Shown here piece by piece: positions 1 through 8,484 of a stretch of 64,000 bases of DNA. Under the pieces are notes generated by a model, which saw nothing but the letters and a program-made list of their open reading frames with translations, made no database searches and was not told the DNA's origin. Numbering within the stretch: the stretch's first letter is position 1; each line of letters starts with the position of its first letter. The translations under genes were made by a program, and so were the position numbers. Source of the DNA: Chloroflexaceae bacterium (lineage in GTDB: Bacteria > Chloroflexota > Chloroflexia > Chloroflexales > Chloroflexaceae); assembly GCA_028282325.1 (NCBI GenBank), contig JANQID010000041.1, positions 1 to 64,000 on the forward strand, given 5' to 3'.

Positions 1-108
1 TACCGCAAGCGGTCATTCTGAGCGCAGCGAAGAATCCCGGCTGTCGGGAACGCTGAGACCCTTCGCTCCGCTCAGGGTGACATGCGGCCTGTTCATTATC
101 GTTTGGTA
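1..108 (-). repeat. Dispersed inverted-terminal-repeat element, copy 1 (cut by window start)
   Basis: This copy ends in GTTTGGTA and contains the family core, an outward pair of GTCATTCTGAGCGCAGCGA and CGCTCCGCTCAGGGTGACAT arms. It matches the 127-bp copy at 31922-32048 in reverse orientation. About 19 bp of the other end lie outside the window. No ORF of its own. Confidence 0.85.
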
Positions 109-156
109 GCGACGCTCCAGACTCCCGGAGATTACCTTGCCATACGCCCCAAAACA

Positions 157-1737
157 TTAGACCAGACCTGGAACAGGTTTCGGATCAGGTTGCCAATTCC
201 AGCGCTTGCGAGGAATTGGAACCGGCTTTGCCACAATATGCATAAGGCTATTGATCAGACCCATTGATGTTCCAACCAGAATCATGCTTTGTCCTTCCCA
301 GGACATATCAACATAAGTATAGATAAAATGCATAATGACATAGAGAACGGCGAAGGCTGCCGTCATACTTAAATCACCGCCCGGCATCCGATACAATGTT
401 CGCACTCCAACGACAATCGACATACCTATCAATATCAGCAGTGAGAAAAAGGCCCCCGCCCCGGCATACATCCAGATCCATAAGAAAGAGTTGTGAGTGA
501 GATATTCATAGAAGGGGAAATTGTTGCTAATATCAGCCATCTGGACGATAATATAAAATCTATTCCCAAAACCAATGCCCGTAAGCGGTTTACTGTGAAT
601 ATTAAAGAGTATATTGAGGTTCTCTTGTTCCCGATAGATATTCGAAGAGGCATCTCGGAGATCAGGCTCGCCAATAACCGAACGCACTGCTTTGGCAGGC
701 GCTCCCAACGGACCGCCAGCATTCCAGAATACAACTGTATAGGCAATACCAATCGCAGCTACCATTGGGACAATCAACCAGAAAGCTTTTCGATTGACCC
801 GATACAATACGATAGCCATCAAGACGAGCACGATACCCAGGCTAATAAATGAAGCGCGCCGATTGTTAGCTACATAAGCCAGCATCACAAACGGCAGCAT
901 ACTTATAATCACCGTGCGTTTTGAAGATGACGCTCGAAACATCACTATCGCACACAGGATAATATAGATCGCATTAAAGTGAATAGAGAGCGAATGTTCA
1001 GCAATGCGCTCAACGCCGCCAAGATCAAACTGCAACACAGTTGCCACATAGGTGCTGCCAGATATTCCATCAATACAGATAGGTAGAATAATTGCCCACA
1101 TAAGCCAGCTAATGTGCTCACGTCGCTCAATGAGATTTCCCACAAATAGTACCATCATTGGCAGATAAAATATCGTGCGACTTTGCCACAGCGCCATAGT
1201 CAGATTGCCGCCGGTCAAGATGCCATAAAACAGACTAAAGGCAATAAAGGCAATAAATGTCAGCACCGGTATAGAGAGTGGTCCCCAATAGACCTTCCAT
1301 TGGCGAGTAAACGCCATTCTGGATAGCCATGAAATAAGCGTTAATCCAAGGTATGATTCGAGAGGCGTAAAACTCACCGAGTTGTTCAGAAAAAGGAGGG
1401 ACTCGAAGCTTGAGAAGTTTTTATTAAATGGATACCACGGTGATAAAAGGGCATCCCCAAGCAAGGTAAAGAAGACAATAAGATAAACGCCGTATCGTGG
1501 ACGATATACAATCGCAGCAATACCAAGAAGATAGGCGATCCAGGCCAATATAGCTGGACTCGGGCCATCTCTCAACATCATAAACCCGATCAGGCTAGTC
1601 ATGCCGAGAATACCCAACATCCAGATCAGATCACTTATGGCGCTACGCCGAGCCTGCAAATGAGCTACTCGTAAATGAGGCAGAACCGGCAGGTTATGAC
1701 TAATGGTTCGTCTGGCAAATACACTTTCTTCCAGCAT
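157..1737 (-). CDS. O-antigen ligase/polymerase-like membrane protein (Wzy-like)
   Basis: A 526-aa integral membrane protein with about eleven hydrophobic segments, a large central loop (roughly residues 340-420) and a Pro-rich cytoplasmic tail. This topology fits the O-antigen ligase/Wzy polymerase superfamily, which joins lipid-linked oligosaccharides outside the cytoplasmic membrane. It is the last gene of a minus-strand operon behind Wzz-, Wzx- and BY-kinase-like genes, which supports a role in polysaccharide polymerisation. The start ATG at 1737 has only a weak upstream purine stretch and lies 20 nt after the stop of the small gene before it. Polymerase and ligase cannot be told apart from sequence alone. 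Confidence 0.75.
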   Translation of the reverse strand: MLEESVFARRTISHNLPVLPHLRVAHLQARRSAISDLIWMLGILGMTSLIGFMMLRDGPSPAILAWIAYLLGIAAIVYRPRYGVYLIVFFTLLGDALLSPWYPFNKNFSSFESLLFLNNSVSFTPLESYLGLTLISWLSRMAFTRQWKVYWGPLSIPVLTFIAFIAFSLFYGILTGGNLTMALWQSRTIFYLPMMVLFVGNLIERREHISWLMWAIILPICIDGISGSTYVATVLQFDLGGVERIAEHSLSIHFNAIYIILCAIVMFRASSSKRTVIISMLPFVMLAYVANNRRASFISLGIVLVLMAIVLYRVNRKAFWLIVPMVAAIGIAYTVVFWNAGGPLGAPAKAVRSVIGEPDLRDASSNIYREQENLNILFNIHSKPLTGIGFGNRFYIIVQMADISNNFPFYEYLTHNSFLWIWMYAGAGAFFSLLILIGMSIVVGVRTLYRMPGGDLSMTAAFAVLYVIMHFIYTYVDMSWEGQSMILVGTSMGLINSLMHIVAKPVPIPRKRWNWQPDPKPVPGLV

Positions 1738-1757
1738 AACAGTTTGATCTCAGTTGA

Positions 1758-1901
1758 CTACGTTTTGTCAAAGATGTAGTACATCACGCCAACAACCATA
1801 GTCAGACCAACGATAATCCACACACTCCACTGTAAATCTTTTTTCCCCAGGAAAATCCCAGTAAAAAATGCCGCCATAATAAACGTTAAGAAGACAGTCA
1901 C
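1758..1901 (-). CDS. Small membrane protein, 47 aa, in exopolysaccharide operon
   Basis: An ORF of 47 codons with two hydrophobic segments separated by a short charged turn (GKKDLQW), ending ...VMYYIFDKT. The chosen GTG start at 1901 has an AGGAG seven bases upstream, embedded in the last codons of the preceding gene. An alternative GTG at 1910 overlaps that gene's stop as GTGA. Either start implies translational coupling. I do not recognise the family. Its place between the BY-kinase-like gene and the Wzy-like gene suggests an accessory membrane subunit of polysaccharide export (inference). Confidence 0.6.
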   Translation of the reverse strand: MTVFLTFIMAAFFTGIFLGKKDLQWSVWIIVGLTMVVGVMYYIFDKT

Positions 1902-1906
1902 CGCGA

Positions 1907-2716
1907 TCACTCCTGAGGTATCAGGTTGTATAACCATTTGGGAGTATGTATACGATTCTTATTCATCACAACGCCAAGCATCGACATATGCCGGATTTCA
2001 TCGAGCGCCAATTGCAAACTGTTTGTTGTTGTTACACCTTGTTGTACAACCACTACTGCGGCTTCGCTTAAGGATGCCGCTGCGATTGCATCGCTTGACT
2101 CCAGGATCGCTGGAACATCCAAAAACAAGTGGTCATATTCCTGGCTCAACCTATCGATAAGATCCTTCAGTTCATTGCTGCGAGCAAATATCGGACGTTG
2201 CGCTATTGGCAAATCGCCAGCTGGCAACAATGATAAATTTGGCAAGTTTGTCGATACAAGCGCCTCCTCTATAGAACTCTTCCTGGTTAGTATGCCCGCC
2301 AAACCAGGGCTAACCGAAAGGTTTGTAGGTTCCATATTGGGAGAGGCGTCGGTCTTTTTTCGACGTTTTTCTTTTTCACTCACCGTATGCTGATGCTGAG
2401 ACGATAAGAGCTTCTGCATTCCCGGCGACCACCAGTTAAGCTCAACAAGACCAATTTTGGCGGGCATATCATGCGCCATAATCGCTGCCAATGCGAGCGA
2501 AACATATGTCACGCCCTCGCCGCGTAATGCTGACACAACAGAGACCCGTGATGGAAACGCTTCGCGCCAGAGCAAACCGGTAACCATCCGGCGACAGGCA
2601 TCTACCACATCTCCAGAGAAGACAATTAGTGGTTGACCATCAGGCCGATGCAGCGCTACGGCACTCTTCAAGGCCGTTGTCGGAGCCTTCTTTTTGCGGA
2701 TTAGAGCATTAAGCAT
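1907..2716 (-). CDS. BY-kinase/CapB-like P-loop protein with degenerate Walker A
   Basis: A 269-aa soluble protein with the fold pattern of the cytoplasmic ATPase domain of bacterial tyrosine kinases (CapB, CpsD, Wzc-C). A P-loop-like segment VSALRGEGVTYVSLALA lies near residue 64, a Walker A'-like LVELNWWSP follows, and a Walker B-like HLFLDVPA lies near residue 195. The usual GEGKT(T/S) lysine is replaced by valine, and the Walker A' and B aspartates are changed or shifted, so ATP hydrolysis is doubtful. There is no Tyr-rich C-terminal cluster. It starts one base after the Wzx stop, with GAGG upstream. It may be a pseudokinase partner of the Wzz-like protein. Confidence 0.7.
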   Translation of the reverse strand: MLNALIRKKKAPTTALKSAVALHRPDGQPLIVFSGDVVDACRRMVTGLLWREAFPSRVSVVSALRGEGVTYVSLALAAIMAHDMPAKIGLVELNWWSPGMQKLLSSQHQHTVSEKEKRRKKTDASPNMEPTNLSVSPGLAGILTRKSSIEEALVSTNLPNLSLLPAGDLPIAQRPIFARSNELKDLIDRLSQEYDHLFLDVPAILESSDAIAAASLSEAAVVVVQQGVTTTNSLQLALDEIRHMSMLGVVMNKNRIHTPKWLYNLIPQE

Positions 2717-2717
2717 A

Positions 2718-4223
2718 TCAAACCTCGCCTGTTGATGGTTTTGCTATACGCGCACGCAGGCGTGCAACGAGATCCTGACTTAAGTTGCGCAACACTATAA
2801 TATCCTCACGCGGAATGACACGCAGCAGCAAAATGATGCTACTATAGGTCGCCGCACCAACTATGACCGGCACTACCAAGATCATATCGCGCACAAGCCA
2901 ACAAGCTCCCATCATAGTCACGCCAGCAACGAGGCTTAATGTCGCAATGCGCACGCTGGACCAAGTTAATGTCCCACGAGGCAAGAGCAACAGCCCGCCA
3001 ATTGCCATACCAAGTTCAGTAATCATAAACGCGAACGCGCCCCCGATTGCGCCATTTCCAAATTCCTGTTGAAACCAAGGAATCATGAGCAGATCAAGCG
3101 GGATAGTTACTAGAGTTGCCACAACCATAAACGATGTCCAGATATTGACTCGATCAGTCGCGATAATGTACTGTCCAAATATTGCCGTGAGATAGATGAA
3201 GACCATCACAAATCCCATCAACGCAAGAACAGGTCCCGCTTGAGCAAACTCCTCTCCAAAGAAAAAGACCGCGAGTTGATTCGCAATACTTGCAAGACCA
3301 AATCCAATCGGAATACCAAATAAAAACATAAGATCGGTGCTTTTGCTTAACAGTTTGATTGTTCCATCCACAGTCTCATCGGAAGCATCCTTGTGGACAC
3401 GAGCAAAAGCTGGGAATACGGCCGTGGCAAGAATGGTTGGAACAAAGAGGAAGGTCGCGCTGAGCCTTACTGCCACACTGTACCATCCCATCACCACTTC
3501 ATTTACCAGGGCCGACATAATGATCATATCGATTTCCTGATAAATAGTAAGCACCAGACCAGACAGTACGAACGGTAAGCTTGACTTGAACATCCATATA
3601 ACCAGTGATTTGTCAACGCTTATGTGAATGGGAAATCGTCGGCGTAGCGCAACGAAATGCACAATAAAAGATGTGACTTCCACCAGACCAGCCGTCACAG
3701 CAACAGCATAGATGCCTAAACCTAGCCACATAATGATAAAGACAACGATAAGTTGAATGGCTTTGCCTATAACATCGGCCAGAGAAATGTACTCCATTAT
3801 CTCCAGACCAACCAAGGCGGCTGAGATAGCTCTTGACAATTGCCCTATCGGAACAAAGAATCCCAGAATAAGGATGACATAGACCGTCTCTATAGGATAA
3901 TGCATCACATAGAGATAGGTGCTCAGAGCAATGCAACTTATAACAAACAACACAGCACGAATAATAATCGCTGCACTAACCAATTTCGACGTCTTTTCGG
4001 GGAAACGAGCAATCTCCTTTGTCATAAATTTCGTAGTGCCAAATTCCATGAATTGTTCAAGCACAATCCAGATGGACAAGGCAAGCGCATATTGGCCAAT
4101 CCCGGCAGGGCCAATATAGCGGGGCAAGAAGATGGTCAGGAAGAACGCAAAGCTCCAGGTAATGAGCTGCGACCCCATTAAGACGCTCGTATTTTTGAAG
4201 ATAACCTTGCCGCTGTCATTCAT
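2718..4223 (-). CDS. Oligosaccharide flippase family protein (Wzx-like)
   Basis: A 501-aa membrane protein with about 14 hydrophobic segments. The N-terminus (NTSVLMGSQLITWSFAFF, then LPRYIGPAGIGQYALA) is typical of MOP-superfamily polysaccharide flippases, which move undecaprenyl-linked repeat units to the outer leaflet. I use the ATG at 4223. The frame is open to an in-frame TTG at 4265, but that extension (MPVRCAVKKRLQTA) is not family-like. It lies between the Wzz-like and BY-kinase-like genes and is almost contiguous with the latter. Confidence 0.88.
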   Translation of the reverse strand: MNDSGKVIFKNTSVLMGSQLITWSFAFFLTIFLPRYIGPAGIGQYALALSIWIVLEQFMEFGTTKFMTKEIARFPEKTSKLVSAAIIIRAVLFVISCIALSTYLYVMHYPIETVYVILILGFFVPIGQLSRAISAALVGLEIMEYISLADVIGKAIQLIVVFIIMWLGLGIYAVAVTAGLVEVTSFIVHFVALRRRFPIHISVDKSLVIWMFKSSLPFVLSGLVLTIYQEIDMIIMSALVNEVVMGWYSVAVRLSATFLFVPTILATAVFPAFARVHKDASDETVDGTIKLLSKSTDLMFLFGIPIGFGLASIANQLAVFFFGEEFAQAGPVLALMGFVMVFIYLTAIFGQYIIATDRVNIWTSFMVVATLVTIPLDLLMIPWFQQEFGNGAIGGAFAFMITELGMAIGGLLLLPRGTLTWSSVRIATLSLVAGVTMMGACWLVRDMILVVPVIVGAATYSSIILLLRVIPREDIIVLRNLSQDLVARLRARIAKPSTGEV

Positions 4224-4399
4224 AGCAGTTTGCAATCTCTTCTTTACAGCACATCGAACCGGCAAATATGATGGTGTTCGGATGGTATATCCAAGGTAGT
4301 GATTTCAGCGCATTATGAACTATGCACTTGTCTTTACTGACACGTTTTCTGGAGTGCCACTACTACCTTCGATGCACTACAGGCGTTAAAATAGAGCGC

Positions 4400-5494
4400 C
4401 TAATTGATCAGTGTCTCAGAAAGTGGTTCTTGTACCGATTGCGAGAGATTTGCGTCTTTCGTCTCTTTTAAACTGCTCTTTCCCTCATCGAGAGCCGCTT
4501 GCAGATCCGGGGCATCGCTTTCCTGGTGAATCGGTATCGTTGCCAACACCGGCAAATGTGTACCTACTTGCACATCGGAAGGAAAGCGCAGGCTTCTGTC
4601 AAGCAACGCGCTGCCCACCACTCCAATAATGCTCATAAATATACCAACCGCTACAAAGATAAGCCCCTGCAACGCGAGCGTTCTGAGACCTGTAAGCGGC
4701 TCGGTAGGCACAACCGGCGCATCAATAACGATGTAGGCCTGGCGAATATTCTGCTCCGCCTGGATCATTAGCAAGCGCGCGCTTTCTTCTTTCGCCATAA
4801 CATCCTGCAACTGCTCCTCCGCTTGTTGAATTGCGGACTGCAACCGTTCAACCTCCAGCGCCTCATCTTCAGGGCGTTCGCCACGGATCGGCACAGGATA
4901 CTGTTCGAGATAGAGGCGAAGATCTTCGCGAGTTTGTTCTAGTTCTTCCTGATATGCCGGTATCATTTCGGCAAAAAACTGTTGTGCAGAAGAACTGTCC
5001 TGAAAATCAGAGTTAAACTTCCAGGCAACATATGCTTCTACGAGTCGGTTCGCCAATTGATAAGCAACTTGGGGATCCGAGTAATCAGCGCCAAGACGCA
5101 CCAGACTGTCTCCCAACACCTCCACTTGTACGGTCGAACGAACCTCATCCATTATCTCGGTAGTCGTTTCAGGATCAGCCGCTAACTGCGACTCGAGGTT
5201 CGTCCCTTGAATAAGTGAGCGTATGAACGCTTCAGTTTCCAATAGCTGCGCCAACTGCGAATTAAATGCATCCGCTGGAGTTGTCCAAAACGACCTTCCA
5301 TCTAGCGAGATTTCATTCAAAGACTGCACCAGGGTTTGATCTTGTACAAATAGCGTGCCCGATGCGTTATAAGTGGGTTCGGCCGTAACGATAAAAATGC
5401 CGGCGATGCCGATCATCACGGCAATAGGCAGAAGGTTCAGCAATGGGCGACGAAAGTAGCTTTCAAGTATTCGCAGCAGAAATAAACGTATCAT
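4400..5494 (-). CDS. Wzz/CapA-type polysaccharide co-polymerase
   Basis: A 364-aa protein with an N-terminal membrane segment (about residues 19-37), a periplasm-facing region with a long coiled-coil-prone part (about 160-250, rich in Glu, Gln and Leu) and a second membrane segment (about 272-294) followed by an acidic cytoplasmic tail. This is the architecture of chain-length determinants and capsule co-polymerases. It is the first gene of the minus-strand operon. The start ATG is preceded by AAGGAGAT with a 6-base spacer. No kinase domain is fused; the separate BY-kinase-like gene downstream may supply it. Confidence 0.82.
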   Translation of the reverse strand: MIRLFLLRILESYFRRPLLNLLPIAVMIGIAGIFIVTAEPTYNASGTLFVQDQTLVQSLNEISLDGRSFWTTPADAFNSQLAQLLETEAFIRSLIQGTNLESQLAADPETTTEIMDEVRSTVQVEVLGDSLVRLGADYSDPQVAYQLANRLVEAYVAWKFNSDFQDSSSAQQFFAEMIPAYQEELEQTREDLRLYLEQYPVPIRGERPEDEALEVERLQSAIQQAEEQLQDVMAKEESARLLMIQAEQNIRQAYIVIDAPVVPTEPLTGLRTLALQGLIFVAVGIFMSIIGVVGSALLDRSLRFPSDVQVGTHLPVLATIPIHQESDAPDLQAALDEGKSSLKETKDANLSQSVQEPLSETLIN

Positions 5495-6024
5495 CTCGAC
5501 ATCTCCTTGATGATTACGATTGAATCCATGCTCTGCCGCCGTCAGTTTTCAGACTTATCCTTAACAAAACTGAGCAGGACATGTGCGGTGTTCATTTCCG
5601 ACGAAATCTGTGTCGAAATTCAATCTTGGCGTACCGAAGCTAAGGCATGGATAGAATGGACGACTATGCGCAGCATCCAACTCGCCTCATTACACCATGG
5701 TACGTATAGGGCATAAATATCAGGTGACACACTTACGGCTGAGCGATGACAAATTATAGATTACGACAGTAACAGGTTATTCAATAATAAGTATTGACGT
5801 TACTCAAGCATGCATGCGTACGCTATGGTAGCATTCATGACATACCAGCGACGTACCAGCGCCGATGCGCCAATAGCGGGGTCGTGGCAAGATCGCAATC
5901 ATCAAACCGGATCAACGCCAATACCAACGTGCCGCGGTGCTCGCATTCGTTCATGATACGAAAGTATTTTTCATTATATCAAATTATAGATGCCGCAGCA
6001 GGAGGAACGAACGTTCGGGAATAT
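5495..6024. other. Non-coding stretch upstream of the exopolysaccharide operon
   Basis: About 530 bp without a convincing gene. The short frames here lack family-like content and good ribosome-binding sites. The only clear signal is the AAGGAGAT at 5501-5508 serving the Wzz-like gene. An A+T-rich patch (5740-5800) with a minus-strand TATAAT at 5755-5760 could hold the operon promoter, but I see no matching -35 box. Confidence 0.5.
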
Positions 6025-6336
6025 TCATCGCTCGCGATAACCTTCGCGGAAGTAGAGGAAAAGCGGGAGGGCCAACGAGAGCCCAACCGTTAGATTTGCA
6101 ATAATGCAGATCCACCACTCTTTGATCCCGCGGGCTTTTGTTTCGCGGTAGAGGAAGACCCAGAATACTACCGAGGAGATGATAACATCGACCGCGAAGA
6201 ATGACGCAATTGCATTGGCAAACATTTCCGCGGCGAAGAGACGTAGATCCAGGCCATTGGAGAGGAGGAACGGGACAAAGTAGGCGTAGGGCAAGACCAG
6301 ACCGACCAGTGATAAGAGCAGGTATAGCCGTTTCAT
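6025..6336 (-). CDS. DUF2834-type small membrane protein
   Basis: A 103-aa protein with three hydrophobic segments. The ends are typical of DUF2834: N-terminal LVGLVLPYAYFVPFL, a middle segment with DVIISSVVFWVFLYRE, and C-terminal LTVGLSLALPLFLYFR. The family is of unknown function and widespread in bacteria. ATG at 6336 has GGAG nine bases upstream. It stands alone between the polysaccharide operon and the tRNA gene. Confidence 0.75.
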   Translation of the reverse strand: MKRLYLLLSLVGLVLPYAYFVPFLLSNGLDLRLFAAEMFANAIASFFAVDVIISSVVFWVFLYRETKARGIKEWWICIIANLTVGLSLALPLFLYFREGYRER

Positions 6337-6493
6337 TGCGAATGGCTCCGCATACTATGGCGCAGACAAGCGTTGAGCAACCGAGGCGCTTCGCACCGAT
6401 GGTAAGCTTAGATCACACTCTTGTCAACGCGCCGTAGCAGCGATCCGGCACGTGCATTTGCGGGCGGATCTAGCATTGCGCTGGGATAATATC

Positions 6494-6522
6494 TTGACAG
6501 TCGCGATGCTATCGGCTACAAT
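6494..6522 (+). promoter_or_regulatory. Promoter of tRNA-Thr
   Basis: TTGACA at 6494-6499, a 17-bp spacer and TACAAT at 6517-6522: a near-consensus sigma-70 promoter. Expected transcription start is about 10 bases before the tRNA 5' end. Confidence 0.85.
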
Positions 6523-6538
6523 TCTTGCCGTAGTTATT

Positions 6539-6614
6539 GCCAACGTAGCTCAGTCGGTAGAGCAGCTGTTTCGTAAACAGCAGGTCCGGGGTTCGAGCCC
6601 CCGCGTTGGCTCCA
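6539..6614 (+). tRNA. tRNA-Thr (anticodon CGU)
   Basis: A full cloverleaf can be drawn by hand. Acceptor GCCAACG/CGTTGGC, D stem GCTC/GAGC, anticodon stem GCTGT/ACAGC around loop TTCGTAA (anticodon CGT in DNA), variable loop AGGTC, T stem CGGGG/CCCCG with loop TTCGAGC. The discriminator base T is followed by an encoded CCA (6612-6614). It reads ACG threonine codons. An accessory island begins just downstream. Confidence 0.95.
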
Positions 6615-6768
6615 TTTTCCCCTCCCCTGTTTTCGTTACGAAGGGATGTTTTATGGCTGCGTCTCAACCTCCGCGTGGTACAATACGAGCAAATGACCCG
6701 AAGAGACGCACCGAGATGCTGTTAGCCTACATAGAGAACCAAACCTCAACAGATACATGGCCCATTGA

Positions 6769-6860
6769 CCTGAAGGCAGCACACTCGACGAGGCACGCGA
6801 AAACCTATATGAGGCGGTCAAGCCAGAGGCCTTGTGCGCATATCCTATCCTCCCTTTCTT
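6769..6860 (+). pseudogene. Possible HicB-like antitoxin remnant
   Basis: In one forward frame the codons from 6769 give PEGSTLDEARENLYEAVK. This resembles the conserved ...G.T.EEA..N..EAI... helix of HicB-type antitoxins. The frame is closed by a TGA directly upstream and soon after downstream, and no HicA partner is seen, so only a decayed fragment can be claimed. The match is short and may be chance. Confidence 0.3.
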
Positions 6861-6949
6861 TCCCAAAACCAACATTTGAACGCTCCCGAACCGCCTCAGC
6901 GCTGCAGCTAGTCAAGCGCTTCGAGCGCAAGAGAACCAACACAGCTTTT

Positions 6950-7194
6950 TATTATAAAGGCCTCGGTTTATTGTCTCTTCAAGGTGATCCATAAAGCGGG
7001 CGCGTTCCGCAAGCAGATCAGGATAGCGCCGAGCAGCGAGTGTCCGGCTGATGAAAAAGCCCAAGATCGAGATGATCGCATACGCCCAGGCTTCCCGCCA
7101 GCCCCAACGCCAGGAAATCAATAGCGGCAGGAATGGGATAATCACCACAAAAACCACGACCTGGACGAGAACGCGGGGGGAAATGCTTGGACGT
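6950..7194 (-). pseudogene. Remnant of isoprenylcysteine carboxyl methyltransferase-like membrane protein
   Basis: The minus strand encodes VLVQVVVFVVIIPFLPLLISWRWGW... then AYAIISILGF...RRYPDLLAERARF. This is the N-terminal membrane region typical of bacterial ICMT/NnrU-like methyltransferases. The usual C-terminal catalytic half is missing: after ARFMDHLEETINR the frame runs into unrelated sequence. At the 5' side the frame meets the repeat element at 7195-7333, so neither the start nor the end of the gene remains. Best read as a gene broken next to, or by, the repeat element. Confidence 0.55.
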
Positions 7195-7333
7195 TACCAA
7201 ACGATGATGCGTATGCTGCATGTCACCCTGAACGGAGCCGCAGGCGGAGTGAAGGGTCTCGATGGCCTGGGAATCCGAGATTCTTCGCTGCGCTCAGAAT
7301 GACCGCATACGGTGCCTCCAGTATTGTTTGGTA
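7195..7333 (+). repeat. Dispersed inverted-terminal-repeat element, copy 2
   Basis: 139 bp starting TACCAAACGATGATG and ending ATTGTTTGGTA. It contains the family core with a 12-base insertion (GAACGGAGCCGCAGGCGGAGT) in the left core arm, a variant shared with copy 5 near 50.6 kb. It abuts the broken ICMT-like gene. Confidence 0.8.
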
Positions 7334-7424
7334 GTTGATCATTCACAGTTCGTCTCATTCATTGATGCATAGCGCATGTTGTCCGATGCGGCGCAGAGAA
7401 CTCAGGAGCATTGTTGCTGAATGG

Positions 7425-8045
7425 CTACAGATAGCTTGATGTGTCAACGGCTATTCGTTCGACGTCGATAAGGTGAAGGTTGTTGTCGAGGATAATCGCG
7501 AAATCGAACGGAAGACTATCCGACGTTTCAGAAGTTGCGTCGTCAGGCGCATTCTCCGCGTCTGAGTCCCAGTGCAGGGTGACGAGAACCACGCCTGCTC
7601 CTTCCACGCGCATACGATTCGGCCCCACATCGACTGCGGTGATGGTTACGTCGGAAACCGCTTCAACGTGCGTACGCGATGCGAGCTTATGAAGTTCGTC
7701 GATATCCGTCAGAAAGATCTGACACAGAATATCCTCAATCCCTTTAATCTCGATACGCTTCTCTTTGGGGGGCGTAACAACGACCAGGTTGAACTTGCCG
7801 CCTAAACGATGCACCACTTCGTCGCGCAAGCGGCCAACCTCGTTCGTGCGCTCGTCAGACCAATTCCCAAGTTTAAACTCCATCACAATCAATTCGTCGC
7901 CCTTCCGCGCAATGAGGTCGGCGCGGGCATTCCCGATCGGGGCCTCTTTGGCGACGGCGTATCCTTGCGCGAGATACCGGGATGCTATGTCCTCAATTGC
8001 GGCATCAAGCCAGTGCTTGGCGGCGATCTCCTGTCTAATCCGCAT
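7425..8045 (-). CDS. PD-(D/E)XK nuclease-like protein, partner of RusA-like gene
   Basis: A 206-aa protein. Residues 38-60 show a restriction-endonuclease-like core: ARADLIARKGDELIVMEFKLG, with D43 and the E56-x-K58 pair in the positions of a PD-(D/E)XK site. A second half (about 110-206) is unlike anything I recognise. The start ATG at 8045 is preceded by GGGGAGG inside the end of the RusA-like gene, with only one base between that stop and this ATG, so the two are translationally coupled. An in-frame start at 8075 would overlap the neighbour and is less likely. Function is inferred: DNA or RNA cleavage, or a structural nuclease fold. Substrate unknown. Confidence 0.6.
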   Translation of the reverse strand: MRIRQEIAAKHWLDAAIEDIASRYLAQGYAVAKEAPIGNARADLIARKGDELIVMEFKLGNWSDERTNEVGRLRDEVVHRLGGKFNLVVVTPPKEKRIEIKGIEDILCQIFLTDIDELHKLASRTHVEAVSDVTITAVDVGPNRMRVEGAGVVLVTLHWDSDAENAPDDATSETSDSLPFDFAIILDNNLHLIDVERIAVDTSSYL

Positions 8046-8046
8046 A

Positions 8047-8484
8047 TTATGCCTCCCCTGCGATCTCCTGGCCAAAGAGAAACATACTTTGGTCTAAATT
8101 CCCAAACTCGACATACAACACATGATCTTCGCTGCCGATCATTTCTATGAAGTCGTCAATTACTGTATCCGGCATGCTCGAAAGATCGAACGTGGTCATA
8201 TCGGTGCTGCGTAGATCGACAACCCCGGCATGTCGCAACTGAATGACGCGATCATCTTCAAACGCCAGGCCTTCCAGGGCGTCCCAGATCGGTTTGCTCA
8301 AGTTGTCTGCGTCCAGTTGATTGTGCTGGTTGTGAAAATAGTAAACGACGCCGTAGAGCGGCTCTGCTAGCAAATCCGTCGCCGGATAGTAGGTATGATA
8401 CGCCTGACGAATCCGCTCTTGAAATCTATCGGTCATCCTCGCATTCACTGATCTGGGCCGTTGTGAACTCAGAAAGGCGCGCAT
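8047..8484 (-). CDS. RusA-like Holliday junction resolvase family protein
   Basis: A 145-aa protein with the RusA signature LDADNLSKPIWDALEG followed by FEDDRVIQ. D58, D60, K64 and D78 line up in spacing with the RusA acidic triad and lysine. RusA enzymes cleave four-way DNA junctions and are usually carried by prophages. This protein has a C-terminal extension of about 50 residues (acidic, ending FLFGQEIAGEA) not usual for RusA. No phage genes are nearby; instead it is coupled to a PD-(D/E)XK-like gene. The start ATG at 8484 lacks a strong ribosome-binding site. Confidence 0.65.
   Translation of the reverse strand: MRAFLSSQRPRSVNARMTDRFQERIRQAYHTYYPATDLLAEPLYGVVYYFHNQHNQLDADNLSKPIWDALEGLAFEDDRVIQLRHAGVVDLRSTDMTTFDLSSMPDTVIDDFIEMIGSEDHVLYVEFGNLDQSMFLFGQEIAGEA

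Noticed and set aside
6655-6994. A longer forward frame after the tRNA as a real gene.
   Set aside because: No homology pattern; it runs across the HicB-like fragment in another frame and into the antisense of the ICMT remnant.
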